DNA of 64,000 bases from Apophysomyces variabilis (Eukaryota; Mucoromycota; Mucoromycetes; Mucorales; Mucoraceae): assembly GCA_002749535.1 (NCBI GenBank), contig MZZL01000131.1:1-64000 (forward strand), in the 5' to 3' direction. Position 1 is the stretch's first letter. Each line of letters starts with the position of its first letter. The notes under the pieces are model-generated. The model worked only from the letters and a program-made list of their open reading frames with translations. It was not told where the DNA came from and made no database searches. The position numbers and the translations under genes were made by a program. Positions 1 through 12,700 of this stretch are shown in pieces.

Positions 1-470
1 CTAGTCAAAGAAGGACGCGTGCGATATCTTGGCCTTTCAGAATGTTCTGCTGAAACACTCCGTCGTGCTTATAAAGTCCATCCAATTGCTGCGGTTCAGA
101 TGGAATATTCTCCTTGGACCTTGGACATTGAAAAGAACGGCCTGTTGGAAGCCGCACGGGAGCTTGGTGTTACTATTGTTTGCTAGTAAGTGGAATAAGG
201 TTAATGTCTTCCGTTTACGAATGGATTGATAATAGTTCTCCTTTGGGACGTGGAATGCTCACTGGTGCAATCAAATCCATTGATGACTTGGCAGAAGATG
301 ACTATCGTCGCCACAATCCACGATACTCTCCGGAAAATTTCTCCAAGAATCTGGAGATTGTATATAAGATTGAACAGCTAGCAGCCAAAAAGGGAGTTAC
401 ACCTAGTCAATTCGTTTTGGCGTGGGTACTTGCACAAGGGCCAGACTTCGTTGTCATTCCGGGAACAAAG
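1..470 (+). CDS. Aldo-keto reductase, partial (5' end outside window, 3' end broken)
   Basis: The frame is open from base 1. It reads [20 protein letters not shown], an aldo-keto reductase signature: the strand and helix after the catalytic region, followed by the AVQMEYSPW segment. A short intron at 186-235 (donor GTAAGT, acceptor ATAG) joins the codons for VTIVCY to [10 protein letters not shown], another conserved family block. The reading continues to VVIPGTK, the start of the NADPH-binding C-terminal segment. Family members are NAD(P)H-dependent cytosolic oxidoreductases acting on aldehydes and ketones; the substrate cannot be told from this part. Immediately after VIPGTK there is an ambiguous base (472), and the following codons no longer resemble the family, so the last 50-60 residues expected are absent. 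Either the gene is truncated in the genome or the assembly joins unrelated sequence at the N. The resemblance is closest to the yakc-like group, but that is a guess. Confidence 0.82.
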
Positions 471-765
471 ANTAACGTACAAGGCGAACGGTATCATCCT
501 GCGTTACTTTCCAGGCTCGACCAATAGATTTTTTCTGTCAAGCTTGACTACAATATATCAAACATACTCATCTTCAAATTATGGCTATGTAACGTTTTGC
601 AGTTCTCGTCCATTAAGTATTCCGCTTTGCAGGTGTTCCTTTCGCGGGCAAAGCCTTTTTCCTTTAAAGTTTATATGCAAAATAGATTTTATCAGAAAAA
701 CACGCAGTTTGTCATGAAGTCCATATCCGTTCGTTCCGACTTGCGAATCCAATTATGTAGTTCAC

Positions 766-1324
766 CTATTCTTTCTGGACTATTTCCCTCTGCGGACTGA
801 AACTGTGCGTGTTTAGAGAAAGGTTGCACTCGGTTCTCGCGAAGTCATGAATAGTGCTACGAGGGACTTTGAGACCATCGAACTGCTGTATCCAATGCTT
901 AGTCGATCCACCAACAACAGCAGAAAGATTAACATCCATGAAATCAATAACGGTTATTATTTGTGCCTCAGTCAAAAAGCGTCTATGACCTTCCGTTTTG
1001 ACAATTTCAAAGATGCTATCATGACACTTTCTATATTGTTTTGAACCAGCTCTGGCCTGTGTAAACATGAATACGCAAATGTTTTACTGCAGCAAAAGCA
1101 CTCGCAAAGAAATTTGTGGAGCTCCATGATGGCAACTGCGTGTTATAACGTTGCTTACGCTTGTGGTTTGAAAGAATTTCGCTAGCCCAGCAGATCGCGG
1201 TAGTATCATTCAGCGTGACGGTAGAAAGATCCATGGCGATTAGCAATGTCCTTAGAGAATTAGTACGCGTACTAAAAGTTTGGGTCACTTCAGTAGTTTT
1301 CCCTTTTCGTACGGAGTCAACCAA
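766..1324 (-). mobile_element. Decayed IS630/Tc1-like transposase, N-terminal part
   Basis: Two short overlapping minus-strand reading frames (1031-1324 and 766-1068) read like the helix-turn-helix half of a Tc1/IS630-type transposase broken by a frameshift. The second frame contains FLTEAQIITVIDF, then STKHWIQQFDGLKVPRSTIH and FARTECNLSL, a layout typical of the DNA-binding domain of fungal DDE transposases. The DDE catalytic part is not visible further along, so this is a truncated copy. The 5' end of the first frame, with the sequence next to it up to about 1380, recurs in diverged form at 45121-45240. This supports a dispersed element over a host gene. No clean terminal inverted repeats or target-site duplication were identified. 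The assignment rests on motif layout only. Confidence 0.5.
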
Positions 1325-1344
1325 TCCTCGCCGTAGGCTTCTCT

Positions 1345-3840
1345 AAGCTAATGCCAGCCTTTTTGTGCGCGAGCTGGCCTTTGCTTCCCATACAGGACGC
1401 GTCAGACTTTAAATGCACGAGATGACTACGCATTTCATGTCAGCTTTTACTGCACGGGATAGCTTAGCTAAATTATAAAGAAAGCTCGTTCGTATTATTA
1501 AGGAACCGGTTTGACGTTGTTTGACACAATTTGAATTAGAGTAACAATCAGCATTGTTGCAAAAGCTTCAAGGAGGAAAAAAATGAAAGCTGCTTGGAAT
1601 TTCAATAATCTAAACATGCCAATTGCAAAAGAAATCTAACAAACTAATAAAGATACAAATGTAACATAGAAGAAAAATAATAAATACAACAAGGAAGAAA
1701 AAATGCTAGCGAACTATAATATATTAGGATGATATTCGATGTTAAGTTTTTTTTAATATGAAGATATCACCATATGGTTTTATATGAGGCTATAGGGAGT
1801 TTCAGATTTTGCCACATCTTTGCGTGTCTGGACATCACGGGAGGCCATTCGATCTTCATACTTGGCTTGACCATGATGGTATCCCAGTGAATATCGTTAT
1901 GATAATGCTATTTTGATTAAGCCGTGGATATTGTCGCTTCGGACATCGCCAACTTTGACTAAGAATCTAACAGACATAACTCGACATGTCTAGTTCAGAG
2001 GGATTGATTTACAAGCTGGATCAGCAGGGATTGAGAAGTGCAATGTCTGCTGATGATGAGAGACCCCTCTCTTTCTGCATTGCCCCATGACTTATTCAAT
2101 CATAAGGTACTAGGCAGCATGTCCAAACTTTAGCAAGGGACATTCCAGAAACGTTGTGTTTCCGATAGGCTACACGAAAACTAGGAAATGGACTTGAGGA
2201 AAGGACAAGAAGGAAATTGGGAATGTCAGAAAATACCACAAGTTAGAATCAACAAAAAATGGCGGCATTTAAAAGGGTTCGAAATCGATTCAATAAAAAT
2301 CGACCGGGAAGAGTCGCGTCTTCCTGTAGGCCAAGTGGCGGTCATGGAGGGATGAACGTAACAGTCTGGTGGAGTAACGGTTGGCTGATTGCCCTGTCGA
2401 TGACAGTGTCTTTCAGAGATTGATGTCCAACATTCTGGCTTAAGCGTAAGCAGGGTCAGGAGGTTGTTAAATACTGGGGAAACGCCCGAGGGTAGAAATA
2501 CAGCAGGGAAAACCTGGAGCATCAAATCGGCTGGGAGATGGCACGTCGGAGGGGATTTATCAGTCAATTGCCATCGCTGGTGGGAACTACCCCTTTTTTG
2601 CTTCCTAATATTGTGTCGTTTTCGTAAAGTCGATTCACAGCTACTGTTTTGGACGCGAGTTGCCAATCAAGCTGGAATATAGAAATCGTAAAGGAACAGA
2701 AGTAAAAAATAAAAGTGTGCGAGGGAATTCGATGATGTTTATTTTTCACCAACTATCCAAAGTATTTATACGTATGATATTTCTATAATTTTCTACGAGG
2801 CTGAAGATGCGAGAAGTATCTAGGAACTTCTTGGAAACCAACCGCAACTTCGAGAACTTCTTGGAAGGCTTTAGCAAAAAGAGTCTTTGCGTTCATGCGC
2901 CGATTCCGGCTCCGACAATTGTCGTACTTCTTTTTGGCTGATCCAATCAATGGCCGCGGAAGTTTAGTTGAATAGCATCAGATAGCACAAGGAAAATAAG
3001 AGAATAAAACGAATGATGATTTTATTGCTTTTCTAGTTCTAGGATATTTATACTAAGTGATTTTCTACAGTTTTCTTCATTTTGATCGTTGGTGAGTCAT
3101 GAAGAGTTATGCCCTTGAGTAACAATGGTCATCCATGACTCACAGTGAAAGCATTTGACGCACAGAGAGGAGTGGTAGTACTAATGTACACCAAAAATAG
3201 TAAAAAAGTGATACAAGGAAATATGCTACGACATTACTTTTTTGATAAAGCGACAGCAATTCATTTTGCAACCAATAAAATGGTAAAAATAAGCATGTCC
3301 TTCTCAAATGAATAATCACTCTTGTACACTTGGTCCATACTCTGCATAGATCATCTTTATACTACACATTTCTTGTTATAGTCTAATCTATCGCTTGTAT
3401 GATACATTGTTTGCATAAGCACTATTCTAGATCCATCGTATTGTCCGCTGTGGATCTACAACCGAGAGGATATATGTTAGACCAATTATGCTGTGTGGCT
3501 ATAGAACGGTTACAATAATGGTAACATAGCGTGGACAGGAAGCTATCCTAAGTAACTGGATGGAATGCACAGCAACAAGCAGACGAACTATTTTGATTAT
3601 AGGTCAGGATTATCCGTTTATAGTTCGGTTAGAAGGGTGAACGGGGAGCTTTCTTTTGATGCGCACTTTTGCGTTTCCAAGCGTTCTGATTGCAACTCCG
3701 AACGATGTTTTTTCTATCTGTGGAGAGAAAGCTTTCCAAGTCAAGCGACGCCCCGGCTTTTAATTAGAAAGAACAGGCATCCATAAAGAGTCGACCAAAG
3801 TTCTGTCTTTCTATCATTCCAATAGGTGATCACGACTGCC
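1345..3840. other. AT-rich intergenic stretch without supported genes
   Basis: I see no gene I can support here. A 146-codon minus-strand frame at 2226-2666 has no recognisable domain and no neighbouring exons. Around 2815-2865 there is a short direct repeat of GAACTTCTTGGAA. The segments near 2730-2800 and 3015-3075 look loosely alike (GATGAT followed by T-rich DNA and TATTTATAC), which could be retrotransposon LTR debris, but no paired LTRs could be delimited. Confidence 0.4.
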
Positions 3841-5051
3841 ATGGATCTTGATTCGTCTCTTGACGATATTATCAAAAAGAAGCAACAGCAACGCAGCCAG
3901 GATAGGAAACCATCGCACCGGTTGTCTACTGCACGATCAGCGCCGCGACCAGCGCCGCCGCCCCATTTAGGCAGCATGGCCCGACGCTTGAACTTCCCTG
4001 GTAACCAACGAACCGGCAAAGTGCCTCTCCATACAAGATCCAAGTCCATTAGTAAATCTCCCTATCGACCACCGGATGCACGCACAGTAGGAACCTACTC
4101 CTGCATGGGAAAATAGACATCTATCATTGATTTAACGCCATCTGATAGAACATCCCAAGATCTTCTTCTTCTTCTTCCTCCAGAGCGCTGTTAGAGCATT
4201 CAACGAAACCTCTTTCTGCGATGTCGGCGAAGCCTATCAAGAAGCCTGACCCCTCAAAGATTGTTATTACGAAAGCTGTCTCCCGTCGGCCATTGGATCC
4301 TTCCGAAGTACAACATCCACGTAGACAGCCAGCATTGATGTCTAACCCGGCTGATCCTACCAGACAAGCTCCTCCACCAATTTATCCTCCTTATCAGCAA
4401 CAACAACACCCTATATCCATTCGTGGACTATCACAATCTTCCTCCTCCATCACTTCCCGGAATGAAGCAGGCCCTGCGTTTGTCTTGATCAGCAACTTAG
4501 ATCCTGGTGCCAACGCCGAAGATGTCAAGGTAAAAAGGAAAGCAATAAAAGAGAGGGGCGTGTCATAAGAACTTTTTATCTAACGCTGGTCCTTCAATGT
4601 GCGCTTTTTTTGTTATGATTGGGGTTTTATCTTATGATAGGCAGCATGTGCACCTTTTGGTCCTGTAGCTCATTGTGAGATATTTGTGGATCGTTCTGGC
4701 CACCCATGTGGTGAGGCAGAGGTTGAATTTATGCACAGCGCATCAGCTTTGGAGTGCGTAGCGAAATTAGACAGGGAGATCGCCGACGGTCGAGTATTAC
4801 GTGCATGTATAGTGAATAAATCAGCTAACGCGTCATATACACGGCAACACGTGGCACGTGGTGTTATTGCACCAACGCGATCAGGATACACTTCTGCGTA
4901 AGTTAGCCAACTAGGGAGGATGAATCGGAGGCTGATAAAAAAAATGCCCTTTTCTTATAGACCCAACAACAGAGTATACCCTGAGCACGCCATCCCTACC
5001 GGACCTGCGGCGCAGGAATATGCACGCTATGGTACCTTTAGTCGTTACTGA
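3841..5051 (+). CDS. REF/ALY (Yra1)-like RNA-binding protein, mRNA export adaptor candidate
   Basis: The first ATG opens MDLDSSLDDIIKKKQQQR, which matches the short acidic-hydrophobic N-terminal box (SLDDII) of REF/ALY and Yra1 export adaptors that contacts the DEAD-box helicase UAP56/Sub2. A basic, Pro-rich linker follows. A single RRM is then built across exons: AFVLISNLDP (RNP2) before an intron at 4530-4640, and CGEAEVEF (RNP1) after it. A final intron at 4898-4960 leads to a short C-terminal tail ending at the TGA at 5049-5051. The later introns have clear donors and pyrimidine-rich acceptors with matching phases. The junction between the first coding block (3841 to about 4050-4086) and the second (from about 4184, joining the frame that contains ATG 4221) is uncertain, because several donors are possible. 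Family members act in the nucleus in mRNP assembly. A POLDIP3/SKAR-like relative is the alternative. Confidence 0.72.
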
Positions 5052-8000
5052 CCGAAATCGTTTTACGTTGGCGGAGTGAAAAGAAATGGGATTCAAAAAG
5101 CAGATAATTACCAGGCCATTTTATAAGCTATCATTTGTTTCAGTACAAATCAAAGATGATTTTCAGTATGAATACAAACCATGAAAATGTGGCCTTTTGA
5201 CCCTTTAGACAAAAAAAAAAGTTTTGCTAGAGATGCCTGAACATTTTATTAATAATAACAATAATAACTGGCTACTGGGAATCAAGCGTTTATAGCATCA
5301 TTGTGTCGTGATCACCCCTTCTTGGTTTGCTTGTATGGGTTTTACCACGAGTCGACTTGTCAGCTAGACTCTTTCTTGACTTATACACTCAGACAAGGTC
5401 TGCGTAGCCCATGGCGCTGCCACATTGCCTTTTAATCTTTCGATATCGGTTCTTTCTTTATTGCTTGTAGGAGAATCCCAGAGGCTTAAATGCTGATTAC
5501 CGGATTGTTAAACAATCTTAAAGAGAGGACTCCAAAAACGCTTACGTAACCTGCCTGGGAGGTACACAGCTAGCTTAAGAGATAGTATTGGGCAGCTACT
5601 TCATACCCGATATCCTTATATATTTCAACTTGAGAATGAAGTTAAAAACTAACAAAATAAAGAAAGAATACAATTTCTATGCTTGGCTGTCTCTGGTCTG
5701 CATCTTTCTTATTGGTCACACAAAAGAACGAAGAAAACAAAAGAATACGGAACGAAACAAAAAGGAACGCTCACTGTTCCGGATAACATACGCTAGACGC
5801 CCGTCGTCTTATTGTTTCCTATAGAAGACAGTATGAGATTAGGTGGTCAGAGGCAGATTGCGTAAGCTGTCTGACCAGAAATCCTTCTTGCATGCTTAAA
5901 AGTGCTAGTGGTAAGTCTTGCTTTGCTAAGCGATATACGTTTTAATGGACTATCTACTACATTATTTCTAAATACTGCTGGAAATTACTATAAATCTCAC
6001 TCGGATATCTGTCGCAAGTCATATTTGCGCGCGCTTGATGAGAAAGATTTGGCTGAGGGTGTTGTGGAAGTGGCCGCCGATATGGACGGCAGCTTCACCT
6101 AAGGTTTGGAATATTCCTACTGCCGGCCCAGCAATACTGAGAGCGTTACTGAGGATCCCCTCAACTACGGTTTTTTCTAAAGTCTCGCTTGAATATGTCT
6201 TTCCGCAGTGTTGCAAATGGTTCTTAGTCAAGTATGTAACATAGACGTCTCCATCGCCAGTATTGCGATTTTCATTCACTTGTCAAATCCGCGATGTGAC
6301 GGACAATGTCTGGAATAACCGCATTCGAGTGACGCCTGATGCTTTTCGAGCATGTACGTTAGTGCAAAATCGGTGACTATATCGTTAGGCTCAATAACCT
6401 TGATCATATGGTCGTCGACATTAACGGTTGCACGTTGAAGCGAGTTCGGACCTTCTCGTAGGAACCGAAGCCGCTGTCGGCCAACATCATAGCGACAACC
6501 TAGTATCCAATGGGCGAACGAATCCGCCCCTGGGATGGGATCACATGCCAGGGTTCGAACAACCACATCCGGTCATGGATACACACGGCACGGTACGCCT
6601 GGAAGTACCAAAGTCGTGAAGAAGGTCAGTTACAAGCCAGAATAAATTGTTGTTGTGCAAATAATTTAAAGCTCCAACATTACCTTCTCAAGGACAGTTG
6701 AAACGTCGGTATCATTAAACTCATGAAGCTTAGACCAATGCCAGGATTGAGATATGGGATGCCCGGATTGAGATATGGGATGCCCGGACTGTCCATTATG
6801 TCGAACAATTCCATCAACTTGATCTGTATGCGCACTTCGTGGCTAGCTTGCCCTCGGAATCGAATATTCCTCGGGCGTTTTGGGTGATTCTCAGGGTCAC
6901 AGCTTCGGTAGATGCTGTAAAATTCTTTGCATAACATCCTCACTTCTGCCGTGATAGGGCTGTTGTCGTTCGTAGTGACAGTGCCCCGTTACTCCTCCAC
7001 TTGAGGATGCCATAGTTGTTGATCATGCCGGCGACACACCGCACAGTGTAGGCTCCGTGACTATTACACCGAAAATCCAAATACCGAACTGTGGAGTGTG
7101 CAGAGTGTAATGTTGGATTATGCACTAGTATACTTTAATGCAGTTTTTGTCCATGTCAATCCCGATAGCGCCGTTGAAGAGGTACTTTAGGAACATTCCG
7201 CAGACACCGACGCGGAGGAAGTAGCGTGCCTTGATGCCACGATCGTTTTTTTGCTTTGCAACTAGCTCTACGTTGTTAGGCCTATATCTGATATAATTGT
7301 CTGAGGAAATAATATCGACCATCTTCGCAAGCTGGAAATGTTGGCCTAGGTCCCGTCATAGAATACGACGACTCTTTCTTATGCTTTGCATTGCTATGAT
7401 AAGATGCAGCCGATGGCTGGGGATCGGATAAATACGTTTCCGATTCGATCAATAACGAAGATGGTTGGATAGGCAAATGTTATAAAAGATATGGCAACAG
7501 ATCGTAAATACTGCGAGGAAAATACAGTCCCAGTAAATAAAGGGGAGCGAGGATAGGAAACAGAGAGGAGAGGTAATAGATGATGCAGAGAGAAGAGTAG
7601 GAAAAAGTAGAGTGGCGAGAGGGTGACGAACATCAACATGCAGCATCACGAATGTAGTCGATTTGTATAGCACACTAAAAAGTGAAGACAATAAGGAATT
7701 TGATGGGTTGGAAAACAAGGCGGAAGCTTCGCCCTTAAATGCATCTATGATGGCCGATAAGGTATTACAGTCTATACTGATAGAAAAGAATAGCGACCAA
7801 GTGGCCATAACATAATGAAGAAACAGAGTGAAATTATCGTCAAAGACAAATTGATGTTACAGCCCTCTTTGCCTTTGTATTGTCCATTTGATCCTCCTAA
7901 TCCTTGTTATACCCGAATTACACGGTTTGCAGCATGGGCTATTCCTAAGTCACACCGTGAATAGAACCAGTTTGTAACCCGACCGCGTACGTTTAATTTA

Positions 8001-9011
8001 AATATTGCGAACAAACACAAACAAAATAAAGGTACATTTGTCTTCTATCCGAGTATTCTTAGCTAGATACGTATTTGCTCATTAACCATATCTGACTATT
8101 ACTATTCGTTCGAACAATGTTTCTGAATGTTCCTATTCATTCGAACAATGTTTGCGAAACCAGTGCTCCCCTTCAGTTTGAAGGCTTCTGTTCCTTTAGT
8201 GAGCTTAAAATTGGAGAGGATTTAAAGTTAACAGGAGTTTCAGCTCATGAAAAATACCCTTTACCATTCTGATTTTGTTCCTGCAAACGTCTAGAACTTA
8301 TCGATGGATTGAAATTAGCGAGAGTGAAATTAAAGGGAGAGCACTATCCATATTGGTTCTGTGTCCATTCGAGATGTTAAATAAACTTATTTTCAACTGT
8401 ATTCATATTCGTTCGTATTCATTCGCGTAACGAACCAATACGAATGTACTAATATTTTTACCAATTATTATTAACATGTTCTTTCTTTGTCTATGCATAA
8501 CTATACCATCAAATGAAGAATACTTCAACTACTCACGACCTGAACGTGGGTGGAACCGAGCATTGAGTCGACTGAGTTGCTCTAGACTCTCTTTGAGCTC
8601 TGAGGCACAAGGTATGAAGTATTGTCTTATGAAAAAGTCCTGAACTGACTGTTTGGAACCAATTGTGCGTTTCACTATATTGATTGGCGCAAAGGTTCGA
8701 TACTATGCGCCGACCAACCAGCACCGGACATGGATTTCCTGTGAACCACCCCAATCTGCGTGACCTCGCATGATAGCAAGACAATGTTGTCGCTGTATTT
8801 TCCTCTATCACAGTCATATCAGTTGAGGGTCTCACTATTACTGATTGTGATGCAAATCGTATCAATAGCGGTTTTCACTATACTGTGAAAGAATGCGAGT
8901 CATATCAGTCGGATCACTTGCAGCAAGCGACTTTGACAGATATAAAACCCTTTTATCTTTGGTTTGGCTTTCTTAACTAACCGACACCTAAAACGCTCCG
9001 AGATATCAACT
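5052..9011. other. Long intergenic region with decayed coding debris
   Basis: No intact gene is supported. On the minus strand between about 7480 and 6019, four or five short frames follow each other with frameshifts (7125-7322, 6940-7125, 6680-6943, 6276-6566, 6019-6279). This pattern suggests one decayed element; none of them carries a motif I recognise. A 24-bp tandem duplication sits at about 6742-6790 (GGATTGAGATATGGGATGCC twice). At 8100-8160 a roughly 31-bp sequence containing TTCGAACAATGTTT occurs twice, and TTCGTTCGTATTCATTCG-type repeats lie near 8405. The stretch 8533-8865 holds only an unrecognised frame. Confidence 0.45.
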
Positions 9012-9773
9012 ATGCAAGATAGAAACAATCCCAATTTGCAAATGGATTTACCTGAGACCGATCCTACGATCCACGTTTTTCGCAAGGGCTTGTGCGTGAC
9101 CGGGGCGCGTGCGCGAAAGCTTTCACCTGGGGAACTCGTCGTCGGCAGGAATGGATTGATCCCGCTTTGACAGGAGGGCGTTACTCTCCGCTATCGCTTC
9201 GACAGGCGCACAATGCGGCGGTCCGGAAGGACCAAGGAAGAGATCCTCAAGTTGTTTAACAAGGCGCTCGAGAAGTGGAGCGATGCAGTCCCAGTTAAGT
9301 TTGTTGAGGACAGCGTTGCATGGGATTTTGAGTTCGTTGTGCGAAATAGCAACGATTGCCAGCAAAACGGCTGTGTCCTAGCTAGCGCCTTCTTTCCTGG
9401 TGAGGGCCAACAAAAGCTTGTCATTTATCCAAAGACGTTCGACCTACCTGAGGACGAGCAGGTAGAAACAATCGTTCATGAGCTTGGGCACATCTTCGGT
9501 CTGCGCCATTGGTTCGCGAGATGCGAGGACGAGAAAGTTGGTTGGAGGTCGGAGGTGTTTGGCAAGCAAGACCCATTCACCATCATGAACTATGGCGAGA
9601 AGAGCACACTTACTGATGCCGACAAGAGTGACCTTAATCAGCTCTACAAACTGGCGTGGAGTGGAGAACTCAAGGATATCAATGGGACACCTATCGAGTT
9701 GTTTCCGGCCTTCAGCAGCCATGCTCGCAAAGCCTCTCGCCATTTACATGCTCCCACTGCAGTGAAAAGATGA
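9012..9773 (+). pseudogene. Matrixin-like zinc metallopeptidase with one in-frame TGA
   Basis: One reading frame runs from the ATG at 9012 (or 8964) to TGA 9771-9773, interrupted only by TGA at 9168-9170. The downstream part reads QEGVTLRYRFD, KALEKW and then HELGHIFGLRH (residues about 156-166). This is the metzincin zinc site HExxHxxGxxH, and it is followed by a Met-turn IMNYGEK near residue 192. This matches the ZnMc/M10-type catalytic core of secreted or bacterial-like matrixins. Both sides of the stop belong to the same frame: LIPL, stop, QEGVTLRYRF. Matrixins usually have Trp at that place (LWxxGVTLRY), so TGG to TGA is the simplest explanation. No signal peptide, propeptide cysteine switch or intron is evident. 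The codons look GC-richer than the surrounding DNA. The gene may be a recent pseudogene, a read-through gene (TGA followed by C), or a sequencing error. Family call is solid; functional status is open. Confidence 0.78.
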
Positions 9774-12700
9774 TTACCGGTGATTCTGTATATGATACAG
9801 CTGCATGTCGCCAATAGGGGCTTTTCGCGCCCCGAAGCTTTTGCTAAAGTAGTCTAAGTGTTGTGAAACGAAGTGCATAAGGAATAAAAATACGTAAGAT
9901 AAAAAAAAAGCGTAAAGGCAAACAGTAGAATAATGTGAGACCTTTGTGTGTGTTCTGGTTAGAGCGGAAACTGGTCGTTTTATACGTCCAATAGCAAAAA
10001 TTAGATTTAGGGCAGTAATTATGATAGAGCTTTATTTTATGTGATGTTGATCGCTTGCGGATATAATATAAATACCTGAAAATTACAGCAACATCAGAAA
10101 AGCTTCCCGTGTTCTTATGCGTGATTACTTCAAATGGCTAAAAGAGATAAGTCCATTGCAGACGATCCCCTCTTTTCTTTGATCGCGGTTATCGTAATGC
10201 TGCGAATAGACTTGTAGCTACGAGACGATGAGATGACGTGACTCAGGTCTTCGGTCTATAGATTTGCTCGTAAAAATAGCTTTCCCTTTTTCTTTTTTCT
10301 TGCTGACTTGGCATCCTTAAGGGGATTTTGTTTCTACTCGCCCACTAACAATGACATTCAGTGGCGAGAAATATTGTATTGGTTGTTATTTGATTGCCTG
10401 GAGCCATAAAGTGTGCATAGTTGATATGGCTGATGGTTTTGGAAACAGTCCGGAAGAAATCCCTGGACTTAATGTTTTTTGGTGCACTCGAAGAAGATAG
10501 AGCACAAGTGGACTGTGCGAAAGCGAGGATCGGCCGAGGCGAACGGCTAAACTCAGTACCCGGGTACCGACTCCCGTAACCACATTGCATAGGTCACAGG
10601 TAGCTCTTTGAGCACGAGATGGGGATAGAGGATGTGCGGTCGAAATCTTTTCTTATCGACATGGAGGAAGGATAGATAGCTCTGGCTACAATAAAGGACT
10701 TCTTTTAAAAGCCATCGACAGCTTTTATAATGAGTTGCCCTCCGTAGCACATAATTACTTGACGTAATTCAGCTCTCTTGTAGACATATGGAGTGGTCAA
10801 AATCTCCATCTGGAGGATGTTTAGTCACGCAGTAGTCGCTGTCAACGCTACACGAGTTGCCAGGCTTGGCGGCAAGACACCACGCGACAGGGCCATGGTC
10901 CATTAACCACTCTGCAGCATTCGTTAGATCGCTAGGCTTGCCTACATTCATCCACTTTACCAGCGGTAGTCTTGCTTCATCCAGTGACTAGCGTTGCATA
11001 ATTTTTGTTGCTCTGATGCCGATAACCTGGCCGTCCAATCTGACAGCTTAACTAAACCATGCGTTCTGACGTGGGACCCTAAATAATCGGCATGCTTGCA
11101 AAGCCCAATTCTGCCTACCATGAAAATGGTACCTCAGGTTGTCCAGGTCAGTTTACTGCGAGAGCTGGTCAACTTGCAAAACACTAGGATTGAAGAAAGG
11201 AAGCCATCGATACTAGGATAAAGATTTGACATTCTTCTGCTTGCTTTCCAGGATAAATCTATTACTTGTTGACAGAACGTATCCAGATTTATACTTGGAA
11301 AAGAATAAGTTGCATTTCCTGTGAGTTAACGATGCCATTAGGTACGATTTGCAAGGCCAACTAAGACATTTCATGATAGTCTTTTTAGGCTTGGGGTCCA
11401 CTCGGTTTGTGCGTATCACACGCAGTGACAACTCCCTCCCTACTACCCTTGGGCTTATAGAGATCCAGCTGTTGTATCCTAGCTCCATTGTGATCGTGAT
11501 GGGTGACGAAAAGGCCAGATTATTCATGCAACCTCAGCCTCAGTTGCATTTCGACCTTAAGCGAACATGTACTCAATTGCTATCTACTGGCTCTTCCATA
11601 GCCGACAATGCTCTTTCGGATACAAAAGTCGGCAGTATAGCGCATATCGTTTTTGCAGGACATCCTTATCTTTGTTGCATCCACTGTTAAACGTGGAGTA
11701 GTTGATCCTCTGCTGTTTCTGTCCTGATTTGGAAGAGGTATGGGGCCGTTGTCTTTTGAAAATACGTGCAGCTTTGAATGATCCAACTTCGACTGCATTT
11801 TTATCGTGGGTTGCAACAGGATAGGAGAAGAATGGTAAAAAGTATTACCTTCACTAAGATTGGAAAGTAGAGTTATTTGTTGCTATGATATCTTCATGAC
11901 CATTGTGCAAGCGTGCAAAGGCGGAAGCCAACATTAGCGTATAGCACAGAGTTGGTGAAGGTACCAACGAGGGACTGAAGATCAAAGTTATAACCTTGTG
12001 GCTGGATGTGGCTGATCAACGTTAGTCTGAAAGAATGCTCTAGCAGAGTCTACTTTTGTCTAACCCTTGTCCCAACCAGGCGCGCTTGAGAGTTTCAGTA
12101 AAAGAGCGCCGCAATATATGGTTTGCAGAGGGAGAGAAGATTTTCGATCCCCAATCGTATTGGAAATGTGCAGGTGAATATAGCTTAGAACACAATAACT
12201 GACTAGTGGCAGCCAAGCGTTCATGGCCACGTTGCTTTCTATTCTTCGGTGTCGGCTCTTGCTATCATACGAAAGCAGGATTCGGTAAGCGTTGGATTGT
12301 TCACCCGATAACAGGGAACGTGAGCTGGGTTAATACCGTCGTGAGACAGGCCAGTTTTACCCTACTGACAGATGCACAGCACTTGTTACAGTAATTGAAA
12401 TCAGTACGAAAAGGGAACCCTTCACGCAGATAATTGGTACATGCAGCTTGTTGAGTAGTGAACGCCGCGACGCTACGATCTACTGAACAATAGCTGAACG
12501 CCTCTTTTAAGTCAGAATCCATACCGGAAGTGATGATATCAGTGTGCTTTTTGTACAAGAAGGCGGAAACAGCTCCTTTGGAACCATTCCTTGAGTCATA
12601 TAGTAGCGAAGCAGTTTCTCCTTCCTTTCTTTTTCGAACCAAGGGCACATAGGGATCAAAATCATGCTGAGCGGTGGAGATGGAAGGCAACGGACAATAA

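Noticed and set aside
2226..2666. 146-codon minus-strand frame
   Set aside because: No domain, no exon partners, composition typical of non-coding DNA.
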